Assembly (NCBI GenBank): GCA_900109895.1
Contig: FOBR01000004.1
Location: forward strand, 124,001-188,000
Length of the DNA stretch: 64,000 nt
Reading direction: 5' to 3'
Source of the DNA: a bacterium A37T11
Lineage (GTDB): Bacteria; Bacteroidota; Bacteroidia; Sphingobacteriales; Sphingobacteriaceae
The notes beneath the pieces were generated by a model. The model saw only the letters and a list, made by a program, of their open reading frames with translations, made no database searches and was not told where the DNA came from. Below are positions 27,257 through 36,516 of this stretch, piece by piece. Both the position numbers and the translations under genes were made by a program. Position 1 is the stretch's first letter; each line of letters begins with the position of its first letter.

Positions 27257-28870
27257 ATGGATATGAAGACCAACTATTTAGCACATTGGGGAGCTGCCAT
27301 CCTTCTTTTGACCGGTTGTTCTTCCAAAGACCCCGGTGCTCCTGAAATACCAGACGAGGATCAGTCAGAACAGCCAGAAGTAAGTTACAGCCCACCCACC
27401 TATACTGATGATTACTATTCAATCGCCGGCTGGGATGAACGAGCCAAGTGGAACTTGGCCAATGTGCATGATCCTACCGTTGAAAAATGCGGGGATTATT
27501 ATTATATGTATGGCACAGATGCTTCCTATGGCAATGCGCTTGATGGCCACGGTCATTTTCCCTACCGGCGATCTAAAGACTTAGTAAATTGGGAATTTAG
27601 GGGTACAGCCATAACCAAAACTCCCACATGGGTCAGCGACACCCTCCAACAAATGCGCACACGCGCAGGTCTGCCGTTTATTGAACAACCTGTATATGGC
27701 TATTGGGCGCCCGTAGTCCGCAAAGCTGGCAACAAATACCGCATGTATTACAGCATCGTGGTAGACAACTATATTCGTACCGGGTTACCCAATAATACGG
27801 CTAATTTTGATGGTTCATGGACCGAACATGCCTTCATTGGGTTGATGGAAACTGATGACCTGGCCAATAACCTGTGGATAGACCGGGGAATGGTGGTCTG
27901 TTCGGTGAGTGACAAGGGGCAAGACTGGACACGCAAGAGTCTCAACGACTGGAATGCGTACTTCAAATGGAACGCCATCGATCCCACCTATATCATCAAT
28001 CCGGAAGGCGAGCATTGGCTGATATATGGCTCCTGGCATTCCGGTATCGTCGCCCTGTCGCTAGATCAGGCAACGGGAAAACCCAACCATCTAGGTGACC
28101 TGCCAGATTATGGCACCTGTATAGCCAGGCGGGATGCCAATAGTCAAAACCGATGGCAGGGGCAGGAAGCCCCGGAGATCATTTACAATGCCGCCACAGG
28201 CTACTATTACCTATTTCTGGCCTATGACGACCTTTCTGTCGGGTATAACACCCGTGTTTGCCGATCCAAAAACATTACCGGTCCTTATTTGGGTATAGAC
28301 GGCCGGGACATTAGCTCCGGCGGGGAGTGCTGGCCTCTTCTTATTCATCCGTACCGGTTTAATGATCATTCCGGTTGGGAAGGCATTTCCCATTGTGCCT
28401 TATTCAAAGACCCAGATACAGACAACTGGTATTATACTTCACAGGCCAGGTTGCCTGCCGGTACAGGAGGCAACGCTTATAGCAATGCGATCATGATGGG
28501 GCAAGTCAGGCAGGTGCGTTGGACAGACAGTGGATGGCCAGTACTCATGCCGGAGCGATATGCCGCTGTTCCTGAGCAACAGATTACAGAAACGGAAATC
28601 GCCGGAAACTGGGAACATATCCGGCTTAACTATCAATATCAGGTACAGCAAACTTCCCAAATTCTTTCGCTTTCGACCGAGCACCAAGCCACAGGCGCCC
28701 TCACCGGCAGCTGGAATTATGACGCTACCAAAAAACAACTGCATATTGGCGAGGTCACCCTGTTGGTAGAACGCGGGCTGGACTGGGAATCACAACCCAG
28801 AAAAACCACCCTTATCTACGCAGGACTAAGTGCCGACGGACGATCCCTGTGGGGCAAAAAATCAGAATAA
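27257..28870 (+). CDS. GH43 arabinan hydrolase, lipoprotein
   Basis: A 537-residue glycosidase, anchored by a lipobox LLTGC followed by a run rich in Asp and Glu, which suggests surface display. All three GH43 catalytic motifs are intact: HDPTVEK (base), NAIDPTYI (modulating Asp) and GQEAPEII (acid). The substrate-cleft motif YWAPVV is also present. A C-terminal beta domain (about residues 440-537, ending SLWGKK) resembles that of the first GH43-like gene. It is probably an endo- or exo-acting alpha-1,5-arabinanase that trims arabinan before import. Starts at 27257 (MDMK) or 27263 are both possible. Confidence 0.87.
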   Translation: MDMKTNYLAHWGAAILLLTGCSSKDPGAPEIPDEDQSEQPEVSYSPPTYTDDYYSIAGWDERAKWNLANVHDPTVEKCGDYYYMYGTDASYGNALDGHGHFPYRRSKDLVNWEFRGTAITKTPTWVSDTLQQMRTRAGLPFIEQPVYGYWAPVVRKAGNKYRMYYSIVVDNYIRTGLPNNTANFDGSWTEHAFIGLMETDDLANNLWIDRGMVVCSVSDKGQDWTRKSLNDWNAYFKWNAIDPTYIINPEGEHWLIYGSWHSGIVALSLDQATGKPNHLGDLPDYGTCIARRDANSQNRWQGQEAPEIIYNAATGYYYLFLAYDDLSVGYNTRVCRSKNITGPYLGIDGRDISSGGECWPLLIHPYRFNDHSGWEGISHCALFKDPDTDNWYYTSQARLPAGTGGNAYSNAIMMGQVRQVRWTDSGWPVLMPERYAAVPEQQITETEIAGNWEHIRLNYQYQVQQTSQILSLSTEHQATGALTGSWNYDATKKQLHIGEVTLLVERGLDWESQPRKTTLIYAGLSADGRSLWGKKSE

Positions 28871-28895
28871 ACGGCAAGTAAAAATAATAGTATTA

Positions 28896-28925
28896 TTGAC
28901 TTTTATTAATTAACACGTATCTTTA
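28896..28925 (+). promoter_or_regulatory. Internal promoter before the second GH43 block
   Basis: TTG at 28896-28898, 19 bp, then TATCTTTA at 28918-28925 (one mismatch to TAnnTTTG). It lies in the only sizeable gap (75 bp) of the rightward run and would start a message for GH43-GH51-epimerase-GH43. Confidence 0.5.
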
Positions 28926-28945
28926 ATGAAAATTTAAATGCTCCC

Positions 28946-29968
28946 ATGAAAGTTAAGAAAATCTTTTTTTGGACAACTATGGCCGCATCCTCCCTGCTTA
29001 TAACAGGGACTGCCTGTCTAAATCAGACCAGTGCGCAGCTATTGTCAAACGTGTCCCTGCCCTATCAGTTTAAAGCTACTGGTAACCCAATTATCAGGCA
29101 TACCTACAGTGCAGATCCTGCAGCATTGGTTTACCAGGACAAACTATATATATACGCAGGCCATGATGAAGCCCCTGCCCGGCAAGAGGCGTATATCATG
29201 AACGAATGGCTTGTTTTTTCCAGCGCAGACCTCACCAACTGGACAGAACATCCAGTACCTCTCAAAGCCAAAGACTTCAGCTGGGCAAAGGGTGACGCCT
29301 GGGCATCACAGGTCATTGAGCGGGATGGAAAATTTTATTGGTATGTAGCCGTAGAACATGGCAGCATACCAGGAAAGGCCATTGGCGTTGCAGTTGCTGA
29401 TACACCCATCGGCCCTTTTAAAGACGCACGTGGATCGGCCCTCATCACCAATGATATGACTACTCAATATACCCAAATTGGCTGGGACGATATTGACCCC
29501 AGTGTCATTATTGATACCGACGGCCAAGCCTATCTGTTTTGGGGCAATTCTAAATGTTACTATGTCAAGCTCAAAAAAAATATGATAGAAATCGACGGGC
29601 CCATTACCCCAGTCAAGGGACTCTCCCCCTTTACTGAAGCCCCTTGGATCCATAAGCACAAGGATTGGTATTATTTATCGTATGCCGTCGGTTTCCCAGA
29701 GAAAACCGCCTACTCTATGAGTAAAAGCATACATGGCCCCTGGAACTATGGGGGTATCCTCAACGAATTAGCAGGCAACTCCAACACTAACCATCAAGCT
29801 ATAGTCAGTTTCAAGGGCAAAGACTATTTTATTTACCATAACGGCGCCATCAATCCAGATGGAGGAAGTTTCCGTCGCTCAGTCTGTATTGACCGGCTAT
29901 TCTATGAAAAAGATGGCCATATTAAACGCATTCAGATGACCTCCGAGGGCGTCCAACAAACACCATAA
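28946..29968 (+). CDS. GH43 alpha-L-arabinofuranosidase/xylosidase-type hydrolase
   Basis: Secreted GH43 enzyme of 340 residues consisting of a single propeller domain. The catalytic residues are intact: YSADPAALV (base), DDIDPSVII (modulating Asp) and FTEAPWIH (acid). The N-terminal hydrophobic segment is a signal peptide. A Cys in GTAC could be a weak lipobox, but the motif is imperfect, so periplasmic release is just as likely. Exo-removal of arabinose from imported oligosaccharides is the natural role in this locus. Xylose-containing substrates cannot be excluded from sequence. The next gene starts 2 bp later. Confidence 0.85.
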   Translation: MKVKKIFFWTTMAASSLLITGTACLNQTSAQLLSNVSLPYQFKATGNPIIRHTYSADPAALVYQDKLYIYAGHDEAPARQEAYIMNEWLVFSSADLTNWTEHPVPLKAKDFSWAKGDAWASQVIERDGKFYWYVAVEHGSIPGKAIGVAVADTPIGPFKDARGSALITNDMTTQYTQIGWDDIDPSVIIDTDGQAYLFWGNSKCYYVKLKKNMIEIDGPITPVKGLSPFTEAPWIHKHKDWYYLSYAVGFPEKTAYSMSKSIHGPWNYGGILNELAGNSNTNHQAIVSFKGKDYFIYHNGAINPDGGSFRRSVCIDRLFYEKDGHIKRIQMTSEGVQQTP

Positions 29969-29970
29969 CT

Positions 29971-31920
29971 ATGCATATCAAAAAATCAGGAATCCTGGCA
30001 TTGGCCATTAGCAGCCTGGCCGCACCTGCCTTAGCACAGCCAGTACAACCCAAAGTATTGACCATTCAGGCAGATAAGCCTATCGCTTCGGTACCAAGCA
30101 CCATGTGGGGCATCTTTTTTGAAGACATCAACCTGGGGGCAGATGGCGGCATTTATGCCGAGCTGGTTAAAAACCGCTCCTTTGAATTCAGGCAGCCACT
30201 AATGGGATGGAAAAGACTTGGCAAACCCATGGAAGGCGACCTGCTGGTATTAAATCGCACAGACAATACCAGCAACCCCCGGTTCATACGCATTAAGCGT
30301 AGCCTTGCAGATACCAGTACATGGGTCCTGAGCAACGAAGGCTTCCGGGGTATGGGTATCAAAAAAGATCTTCGCTACGATTTTTCCCTCCTGTACCGGG
30401 CTGAGCAAGCAGGCATCAAACTCAAGTTCGAATTGCGCGATAGCAGCAACCATTTACTCGGCGAAGGCCACCTAACCCCCGAAACGCCCGATGGCCAATG
30501 GCATAAGCAGTCAGTCAGTTTCCAAACCCAAGCCGGGGCATTGCGGGCACATCTGGACATTTGGGCTGAAGGGGCAGGTACCCTTGACCTGGACATGCTA
30601 TCCCTCTTCCCAGCCGATACCTGGAAAGGGAGGCCAGGCGGCATGCGGGCAGACATGATACAAATGCTAGCTGACCTGAAGCCAGGCTTTATCCGTTTTC
30701 CCGGGGGCTGCATCGTAGAAGGCTACGATCTGAGCACGCGCTACCAGTGGAAAAAAACCATCGGCCCGGTTGAAGATCGGCAGCTGATCATCAATCGCTG
30801 GAACAACGAGTTTGCCCATCGCCCTACCCCAGACTATTTCCAGACCTTTGGCCTGGGCTTTTTTGAATACTTCCAGCTAGCCGAAGACATCGGGGCCGAA
30901 CCCCTACCCATCCTCAACTGTGGTATGGCCTGCCAGTTTAATTCAGCCGAACTCGTGCCAATCGACGAATTGGATCCCTACGTGCAGGATGCTCTGGATC
31001 TTATCGAGTTTGCCAACGGGCCGGCAGACAGCCCATGGGGTAAAATACGGGCGAGTATGGGCCACCCCGCCCCATTTCATCTGAAAATGCTCGGCGTAGG
31101 CAATGAGAACTGGGGGCCGCAATACCTGGAAAGACTCGCCATCTTTGAAAAAGCCCTCCACTCCCGTTACCCGGACCTGCATATCGTAGCCAGCTCCGGC
31201 ACCGACCCCAATGGCGAGCGCTTTGACCTACTAAATACCGGGTTGCGAAAAATGAACATAAATCTAATTGATGAGCATTACTACCGCCCACCATCCTGGT
31301 TTTTTGAAAATGCCGGTCGCTACGACCACTATGATCGTCAGGGACCAAAGATCTTTGCCGGCGAATATGCTGCACAGAGTAAAGCTATAGCCAGTCCAGA
31401 CAATAAAAACACCTGGGAGACGGCCCTAGCCGAAGCCGCTTTCATGACCGGGCTGGAGCGCAACGCAGGCGTTGTATCGTTGGCATCCTATGCCCCTTTA
31501 TTTGCCCACGTGGATGGATGGCAATGGACACCAGACCTGATCTGGGTAGACAACCTGCACGTATATGGCACCCCCAACTACTACATTCAAAAGCTCTATT
31601 CAACCAATAAAGGGACGCAGGTGCTCCCCCTTACAGAACAGGAAAAAGCCCTTAGCGGACAAGACGGCTATTTTGCATCCGCTGTGCGGGATGATACGAA
31701 ACATGAGCTCATCATCAAGATCGTCAATCACACCAATGAACAGCGGCCGGTGACCTTTGCCCTCAAAGGTGTCAAAAAAGTGCAGACCACTGCCAAGCAG
31801 ATCACCCTAAACGGCGATCTTCATACCCCGGAGGAAACCACGATAAAAGCATCTGCCAAAAAAGTAGACGCACAGCTGGCCCCCAACTCTTTCAACGTCA
31901 TAAAAATAAAACTACTTTAG
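29971..31920 (+). CDS. Alpha-L-arabinofuranosidase, glycoside hydrolase family 51
   Basis: Retaining exo-enzyme that releases L-arabinose from arabinan and arabinoxylan fragments. Length is 649 residues. It has a Sec signal peptide (cleaved near ALA-QPV), an N-terminal carbohydrate-binding-like beta domain (to about residue 215), then the (beta/alpha)8 barrel. The acid/base is Glu379 in GVGNENWGP and the nucleophile is Glu465 in FAGEYAAQ. The conserved RFPGGCIVEGYDL is also present. The C-terminal region is the usual beta domain. It acts in the periplasm on oligosaccharides brought in by SusC/D. The ATG is 2 bp after the preceding stop. Confidence 0.94.
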   Translation: MHIKKSGILALAISSLAAPALAQPVQPKVLTIQADKPIASVPSTMWGIFFEDINLGADGGIYAELVKNRSFEFRQPLMGWKRLGKPMEGDLLVLNRTDNTSNPRFIRIKRSLADTSTWVLSNEGFRGMGIKKDLRYDFSLLYRAEQAGIKLKFELRDSSNHLLGEGHLTPETPDGQWHKQSVSFQTQAGALRAHLDIWAEGAGTLDLDMLSLFPADTWKGRPGGMRADMIQMLADLKPGFIRFPGGCIVEGYDLSTRYQWKKTIGPVEDRQLIINRWNNEFAHRPTPDYFQTFGLGFFEYFQLAEDIGAEPLPILNCGMACQFNSAELVPIDELDPYVQDALDLIEFANGPADSPWGKIRASMGHPAPFHLKMLGVGNENWGPQYLERLAIFEKALHSRYPDLHIVASSGTDPNGERFDLLNTGLRKMNINLIDEHYYRPPSWFFENAGRYDHYDRQGPKIFAGEYAAQSKAIASPDNKNTWETALAEAAFMTGLERNAGVVSLASYAPLFAHVDGWQWTPDLIWVDNLHVYGTPNYYIQKLYSTNKGTQVLPLTEQEKALSGQDGYFASAVRDDTKHELIIKIVNHTNEQRPVTFALKGVKKVQTTAKQITLNGDLHTPEETTIKASAKKVDAQLAPNSFNVIKIKLL

Positions 31921-31938
31921 TCTTCAATTAATCAAAAA

Positions 31939-33102
31939 ATGTATAAATCCATTCTCACCGCAACAACAGCAAGCCTCGGAATTTTACTCATGGCCGCCTG
32001 CAACAACCAGCCTAAAAAAGCCAATGAAAACACGCAACAGACAGACAGCGTGCCAACGACAGCCTACATTGACAGCAGTTCCTTTGACAGCACCATCAAT
32101 GGGAAACCTGTCAAGCTATATGCCTTGGCCAACGGCCCGCTTCATGCCGCCATCACCAACTTTGGCGCACGCGTGGTGAGCCTGCAAGTACCCGATACAA
32201 CCGGGAATCTCATAGACGTCGTACTTGGATACCGCGACCTGAATGCCTACACGCAAAAAGGAGACGGATTTTATGGATCTATCGTCGGGCGCTTCGGCAA
32301 CCGTATTGCTAAAGGCAAGTTTTCCTTGGGTGGAAAATCGTATCAACTAGAAATCAATGATGGCGTCAACACGTTACATGGAGGCACCAGCGGCTATTAT
32401 AGCAAAGTTTGGGATGTAAAAAGCGCCTCAGATACCACCCTTGCACTGCATTACCTTTCGGTCGACGGCGAAGGTGGCTACCCGGGCAATCTGGATATCA
32501 CTGCTACCTATACCCTTCACAAGGATGGTTTAGAGATTAACTACCTGGCCACTACAGATCAAGCCACCATTATAAACGTCACCAACCACGCTTACTTTAA
32601 CCTCAATGGAGAAGGTGACAGTACGATCCTGGACCATCAGCTCACTATCGATGCCGATGAATATACACCGGTAGACTCCACCCTTATCCCTACAGGTAAA
32701 ATCGCATCCGTAGCCAACACACCTTTTGATTTCAGAAAAGCGACAGCTATCGGAGCACGCATTCAGGATGCCAATGACCAGCTCAAACTAGGCGGTGGCT
32801 ATGACCACAATTATGTACTTAATAAAAAGGAAGGGCTGCGATTGGCCGCCACCGTCCAAAGCCCCAAGACCGGTATCATCTTAGAAACCTGGACTGACCA
32901 GCCTGGACTGCAGTTCTATAGCGGCAACTTTATAAAAGACATTAAAAATGCCAAAGGAGGCAAAGTGTACGGCTACCGTTCGGCATTCTGCCTGGAAACC
33001 CAACACTTTCCCGATTCGCCAAATCATCCTGGATTTCCATCCACAGAGCTGAAACCAGGCCAGCAATATCGCAGCAAAACCATTTATAAATTCCGAAAAT
33101 AA
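31939..33102 (+). CDS. galM: Aldose 1-epimerase (mutarotase), lipoprotein form
   Basis: Interconverts alpha and beta anomers of free aldoses. Length is 387 residues. A lipoprotein signal with lipobox LLMAAC precedes a low-complexity linker (about residues 25-50) and a GalM domain. Family motifs are GRFGNRIAKGKFSL, NDGVNTLHGG, VTNHAYFNL (catalytic His) and ETWTDQPGLQFYSGN (near the catalytic Glu). Export means that it acts on sugar released in the periplasm, presumably supplying the anomer preferred by the symporter. It is embedded in the arabinan operon, with the next gene starting directly after its stop codon. Confidence 0.92.
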   Translation: MYKSILTATTASLGILLMAACNNQPKKANENTQQTDSVPTTAYIDSSSFDSTINGKPVKLYALANGPLHAAITNFGARVVSLQVPDTTGNLIDVVLGYRDLNAYTQKGDGFYGSIVGRFGNRIAKGKFSLGGKSYQLEINDGVNTLHGGTSGYYSKVWDVKSASDTTLALHYLSVDGEGGYPGNLDITATYTLHKDGLEINYLATTDQATIINVTNHAYFNLNGEGDSTILDHQLTIDADEYTPVDSTLIPTGKIASVANTPFDFRKATAIGARIQDANDQLKLGGGYDHNYVLNKKEGLRLAATVQSPKTGIILETWTDQPGLQFYSGNFIKDIKNAKGGKVYGYRSAFCLETQHFPDSPNHPGFPSTELKPGQQYRSKTIYKFRK

Positions 33103-34086
33103 ATGCGCTATTTAATCTTCCTACTTCTCGCATCCATTCAGTGCCTGGCCCAGGACAACCATCCTCCCAGCGTACATGACCCTGTGATGGCCAAGCAGGG
33201 AGATACCTATTATATTTTTGCCACCGGATATGGCATCTCCACCTGGTCATCCACAGACTTTCAGCATTGGAAGGAAGGGCCACCCGTATTTGCAAATCCG
33301 CCCAAGTGGGCCCTTGACGCCGTCCCCGGCTTCAAGGGCCATATCTGGGCCCCAGATATCAGCTATTACCAAAGTCAGTACTACCTTTACTATTCCATAT
33401 CCACCTTTGGTAAAAACCGCTCCAGCATAGGCTTGGCCACCAATGTAACCTTAGACCCCGCAGATCCACGCTACCATTGGACTGATCATGGAGCAGTAAT
33501 TAGCTCCGTTCCGGGCAAGACACCATGGAATGCCATTGACCCCAACTTGGCTATTGGTGAAAAAGACACCCCTTACCTCGCCTTTGGCTCTTTTTGGAAC
33601 GGCATCCAATTGGTCAGGCTGCGCAAAGACCGCATACATCTGGCCGAGGCCCCATCCAAGGCCATTACCTTGGCCAGCCACAAAAAAGACCCCGGCAGTT
33701 CCGGGGACAACGCCATTGAGGGCGCATTTATTTTTAAAAAAGGAGGTTATTATTACCTATTTGCATCCATTGACTACTGCTGCAAAGGGCCACAAAGCAC
33801 TTACAAAATGATCGTTGGCCGATCCAAAAGCCTCAAAGGCCCGTATTTAGACAATCAAGGCAACGATCTGCGAAAAGGGGGCGGCCACATCCTTCTGGCA
33901 GGTGATACCGACTGGTATGGCGTTGGGCACAATGCCGTCTTTCACGATCCCAAAAGCGGGATAGACTACTTGATATTTCATGGGTATGATGCCCACGAAA
34001 ATGGCCGGCCTAAATTGCGTATCGAGCCTCTCATTTGGAATCCGGACGGTTGGCCAACCATCCAACCCAACACATCACTTCAATAG
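33103..34086 (+). CDS. GH43 endo-1,5-alpha-L-arabinanase
   Basis: A 327-residue arabinanase with a Sec signal peptide (cleaved near CLA-QDN; Gln before Cys makes a lipobox unlikely). The motifs match the endo-arabinanase branch of GH43 closely: VHDPVMAK (base), HIWAPDISYY, NAIDPNLAIG (modulating Asp), GSFWNGIQL, AIEGAFIF (acid) and the diagnostic SIDYCCKG. It cuts the alpha-1,5-linked arabinan backbone. The ATG follows the galM stop with no gap, so translation is probably coupled. Its last 12 bases overlap the end of the convergent GH127/GH146 gene. Confidence 0.92.
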   Translation: MRYLIFLLLASIQCLAQDNHPPSVHDPVMAKQGDTYYIFATGYGISTWSSTDFQHWKEGPPVFANPPKWALDAVPGFKGHIWAPDISYYQSQYYLYYSISTFGKNRSSIGLATNVTLDPADPRYHWTDHGAVISSVPGKTPWNAIDPNLAIGEKDTPYLAFGSFWNGIQLVRLRKDRIHLAEAPSKAITLASHKKDPGSSGDNAIEGAFIFKKGGYYYLFASIDYCCKGPQSTYKMIVGRSKSLKGPYLDNQGNDLRKGGGHILLAGDTDWYGVGHNAVFHDPKSGIDYLIFHGYDAHENGRPKLRIEPLIWNPDGWPTIQPNTSLQ

Positions 34087-36435
34087 CCTGATACCATATA
34101 CACCCGCCGTGAAAGAACCATTGGCCGCTTCAAACCGGAGTAACCAACGGCCGTCCTGGTTGGCATCTAACCAACCGCTGGGTATCGCATAGTCCGCATC
34201 AAAGAACTGGCCCGGCTTTTCCCCATCCATCACAACTTCTTTTAGCAGGCGACCATCCAGATAGATGTTAAATTTCCGTCCGCGGTCATCGCCATGATAG
34301 GTCACCCGGAGGGTTTTTGCCTGCTTATCCGGATCCCTCAGCACATAGCTAAACCAACCCCTTGCATCGCGCCAGTGGCGATCATAGGCCACCCCTGTCG
34401 AACTATTATCCCCCTGGTATCCGTGGTCATTCTCGGGTTGTTGTTCACCAGTGGCTATATGGTCTACCGTCAACGCATCCAATGCCAGCGCAGCCTCTTC
34501 AGAAGAACGCAATGTACGTTTTAGGCTATCTAGCCCCTTTTTTGTAGCTATTGGCCAATAAACCATATACCGCGCATCGTGTATTGAAAAGAAAGGCTGA
34601 AGCAAGATACCCTGAAATTTCTGCGGCCACACATGCTCGCCCAAACTAAAGGTGAGCGGTTTACCCTTTACGGGCTTCAGTACGTCAGATGCCGTCGAAT
34701 CATCCGAAACCACTATAGGCGCATCTTTGATCGGAATCAAAGACCCACTAGCAATATGCCCCATCCTGCTTCCGTCAGCCAACAGGCCAGTCAGGTCTTG
34801 GTGACCCGTAATGGCAGCCAACACCACCGGTCCATGCACAAAAGAAACCCATGGAGAACCATCCGGCAACCATTCGACACGGGTCCGCATCGGCAATGAT
34901 ACTTTGATATGGTCATTATCCTTCCAAATCCGGTCTATACCCAGGTAGCCTGGCTTGGCTTCCAAGGCTTTTACCCGCGCACCATTAACCCAGATCTGCA
35001 TCTCACCACCCAACCATACCGGCTTTCGTATGTAAAGCGTAAACGCCTTTGCTTTGTCTAGCCCTAGCCGCAGTTCGGTACCTTCCTCAAATGGAAAAGA
35101 GCCCAGTTGCCTCACCTTGATCCCCATTTCCTTCCAATCGAGCGATGAAGGGATGAACAGATTTACAAACAAGTCCTTATCCAGGTGCGTATAAATCAGT
35201 TCACCATATTTCGCATGATTTTCCATGCCCGAACCCACGCAACACCAAAAGCTCTCCTGCGGCTGTGAGTACACCCGGTAGTGCTGCGGCCTCATTGAAG
35301 TAAAGTAGACAAAACCACCTTTATCCGGATGCTCCGAAGAAAGAATGTGATTGAAAGTTGCCCGCTCATAGTAGTCCATGAACTTCGCCAGGGGCTCGGT
35401 CAAAAACAACATCCTGGTCAATTTTAACATGTTATAGGTATTGCAGGTTTCAGGCCCCTCCCGCGACTCAATCATACTGCTAAAATCGGTAGACGGATGA
35501 AAATGCTCGCTCACACTATTACCCCCAATGGAGACCGTCCGATGGTCTATCACCGTTTCCCAGAAAAATTCACTGGCCTGCAATAGGGAATCATCCCCAT
35601 CCACCTCTTCCTCCCGTTTGTAGCCGATCACTTTTGGGATCTGCGTGTTGGCATGCAACCCATTCAGCACATCGTGCTTTTCCAAGAGTGGATCTAGGGT
35701 CACTTTCTGGTTAAACCGCCGGGCCATCTGCAGATATTTGTCCTCATGGGTTTTGTCAGCCAGGTCGGCATAGACTTCATTCATACCCCCATATTCCGTT
35801 TGCAGCATGCGTTCAAACGCTTCGTTACTAATCCCTTTAGAAAGATTTATCCACCAATCGGCCAATTTAATGACTATTTTTTTGGCCCTGCCATCACCCG
35901 TATAAGTCCAGGCATCGAGTAAACCCGAAAAAAGCTTATGCAAGTTGTACCAAGGCACCCACTTACCATTCAGGTCAAAAGCACCTGCGCGGATATCCCC
36001 TTTACCCACTTGCGCCCACATAGCCGCCCCGCCGGGTATCCCTCCGAGATAGCCGTCCGTTCGCTGGCTTTGGCAACTATCCAACACCTTCAATATATAT
36101 TGAAGCCGCTCACGCACCTCATTCTTCCCAGTTGCGGCCTCCATCATCGATAATGCCGAAACGTACTGCCCCAGTATATGGCCATCTAAGCCCGTATTTT
36201 CCCAATTTCCATAACCCGGCTTAACCGGATGTAAACCCGCCTCGCGCAGATAAGGCGATAATAACCGGTCCGGATCAAGTGCCATCATATAGCGCAGATC
36301 CGTTTGTTGTGCTATTAAAAAAGGACTTGCTGACAGACGAACACGCGATAATGGAAATGGTTCCATCTGGGAGAAAGCCGTACTGGAAATACCCAAAAAA
36401 AGGAAAACCAGGACATATACAGGTTTTAACATCAA
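34075..36435 (-). CDS. Beta-L-arabinofuranosidase, GH127/GH146 family
   Basis: Removes beta-linked L-arabinofuranose from branched arabinans. Length is 786 residues. The signal peptide ends near AFS-Q. The (alpha/alpha)6 barrel follows, with the zinc/cysteine catalytic centre visible as Glu329 and Cys331 in GPETCNTYN and the Cys398-Cys399 pair in FWCCVGSGMEN. The wording NWENTGLDGHILGQYVSAL near the N-terminus fits the arabinan-acting branch now called GH146, but GH127 cannot be excluded. Beta-sandwich domains fill the last 300 residues. It completes the set of arabinan linkages addressed by the locus. It runs against the other arabinan genes with its own -7 box. Confidence 0.88.
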   Translation of the reverse strand: MMLKPVYVLVFLFLGISSTAFSQMEPFPLSRVRLSASPFLIAQQTDLRYMMALDPDRLLSPYLREAGLHPVKPGYGNWENTGLDGHILGQYVSALSMMEAATGKNEVRERLQYILKVLDSCQSQRTDGYLGGIPGGAAMWAQVGKGDIRAGAFDLNGKWVPWYNLHKLFSGLLDAWTYTGDGRAKKIVIKLADWWINLSKGISNEAFERMLQTEYGGMNEVYADLADKTHEDKYLQMARRFNQKVTLDPLLEKHDVLNGLHANTQIPKVIGYKREEEVDGDDSLLQASEFFWETVIDHRTVSIGGNSVSEHFHPSTDFSSMIESREGPETCNTYNMLKLTRMLFLTEPLAKFMDYYERATFNHILSSEHPDKGGFVYFTSMRPQHYRVYSQPQESFWCCVGSGMENHAKYGELIYTHLDKDLFVNLFIPSSLDWKEMGIKVRQLGSFPFEEGTELRLGLDKAKAFTLYIRKPVWLGGEMQIWVNGARVKALEAKPGYLGIDRIWKDNDHIKVSLPMRTRVEWLPDGSPWVSFVHGPVVLAAITGHQDLTGLLADGSRMGHIASGSLIPIKDAPIVVSDDSTASDVLKPVKGKPLTFSLGEHVWPQKFQGILLQPFFSIHDARYMVYWPIATKKGLDSLKRTLRSSEEAALALDALTVDHIATGEQQPENDHGYQGDNSSTGVAYDRHWRDARGWFSYVLRDPDKQAKTLRVTYHGDDRGRKFNIYLDGRLLKEVVMDGEKPGQFFDADYAIPSGWLDANQDGRWLLRFEAANGSFTAGVYGIRLLK

Positions 36436-36464
36436 TGTTATTTTTTAACAAACATTATAAAAGT

Positions 36465-36472
36465 CAAATATA
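36465..36472 (-). promoter_or_regulatory. -7 box of the GH127/GH146 gene
   Basis: On the minus strand TATATTTG matches TAnnTTTG exactly, about 30 bases before the ATG, giving a leader near 25 bases. No TTG lies at the right distance upstream, which may point to activator dependence. Confidence 0.4.
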
Positions 36473-36516
36473 CGCTTTTAATGGCACATATCCATTCTAT
36501 AAGTGTTGTTAATTAA

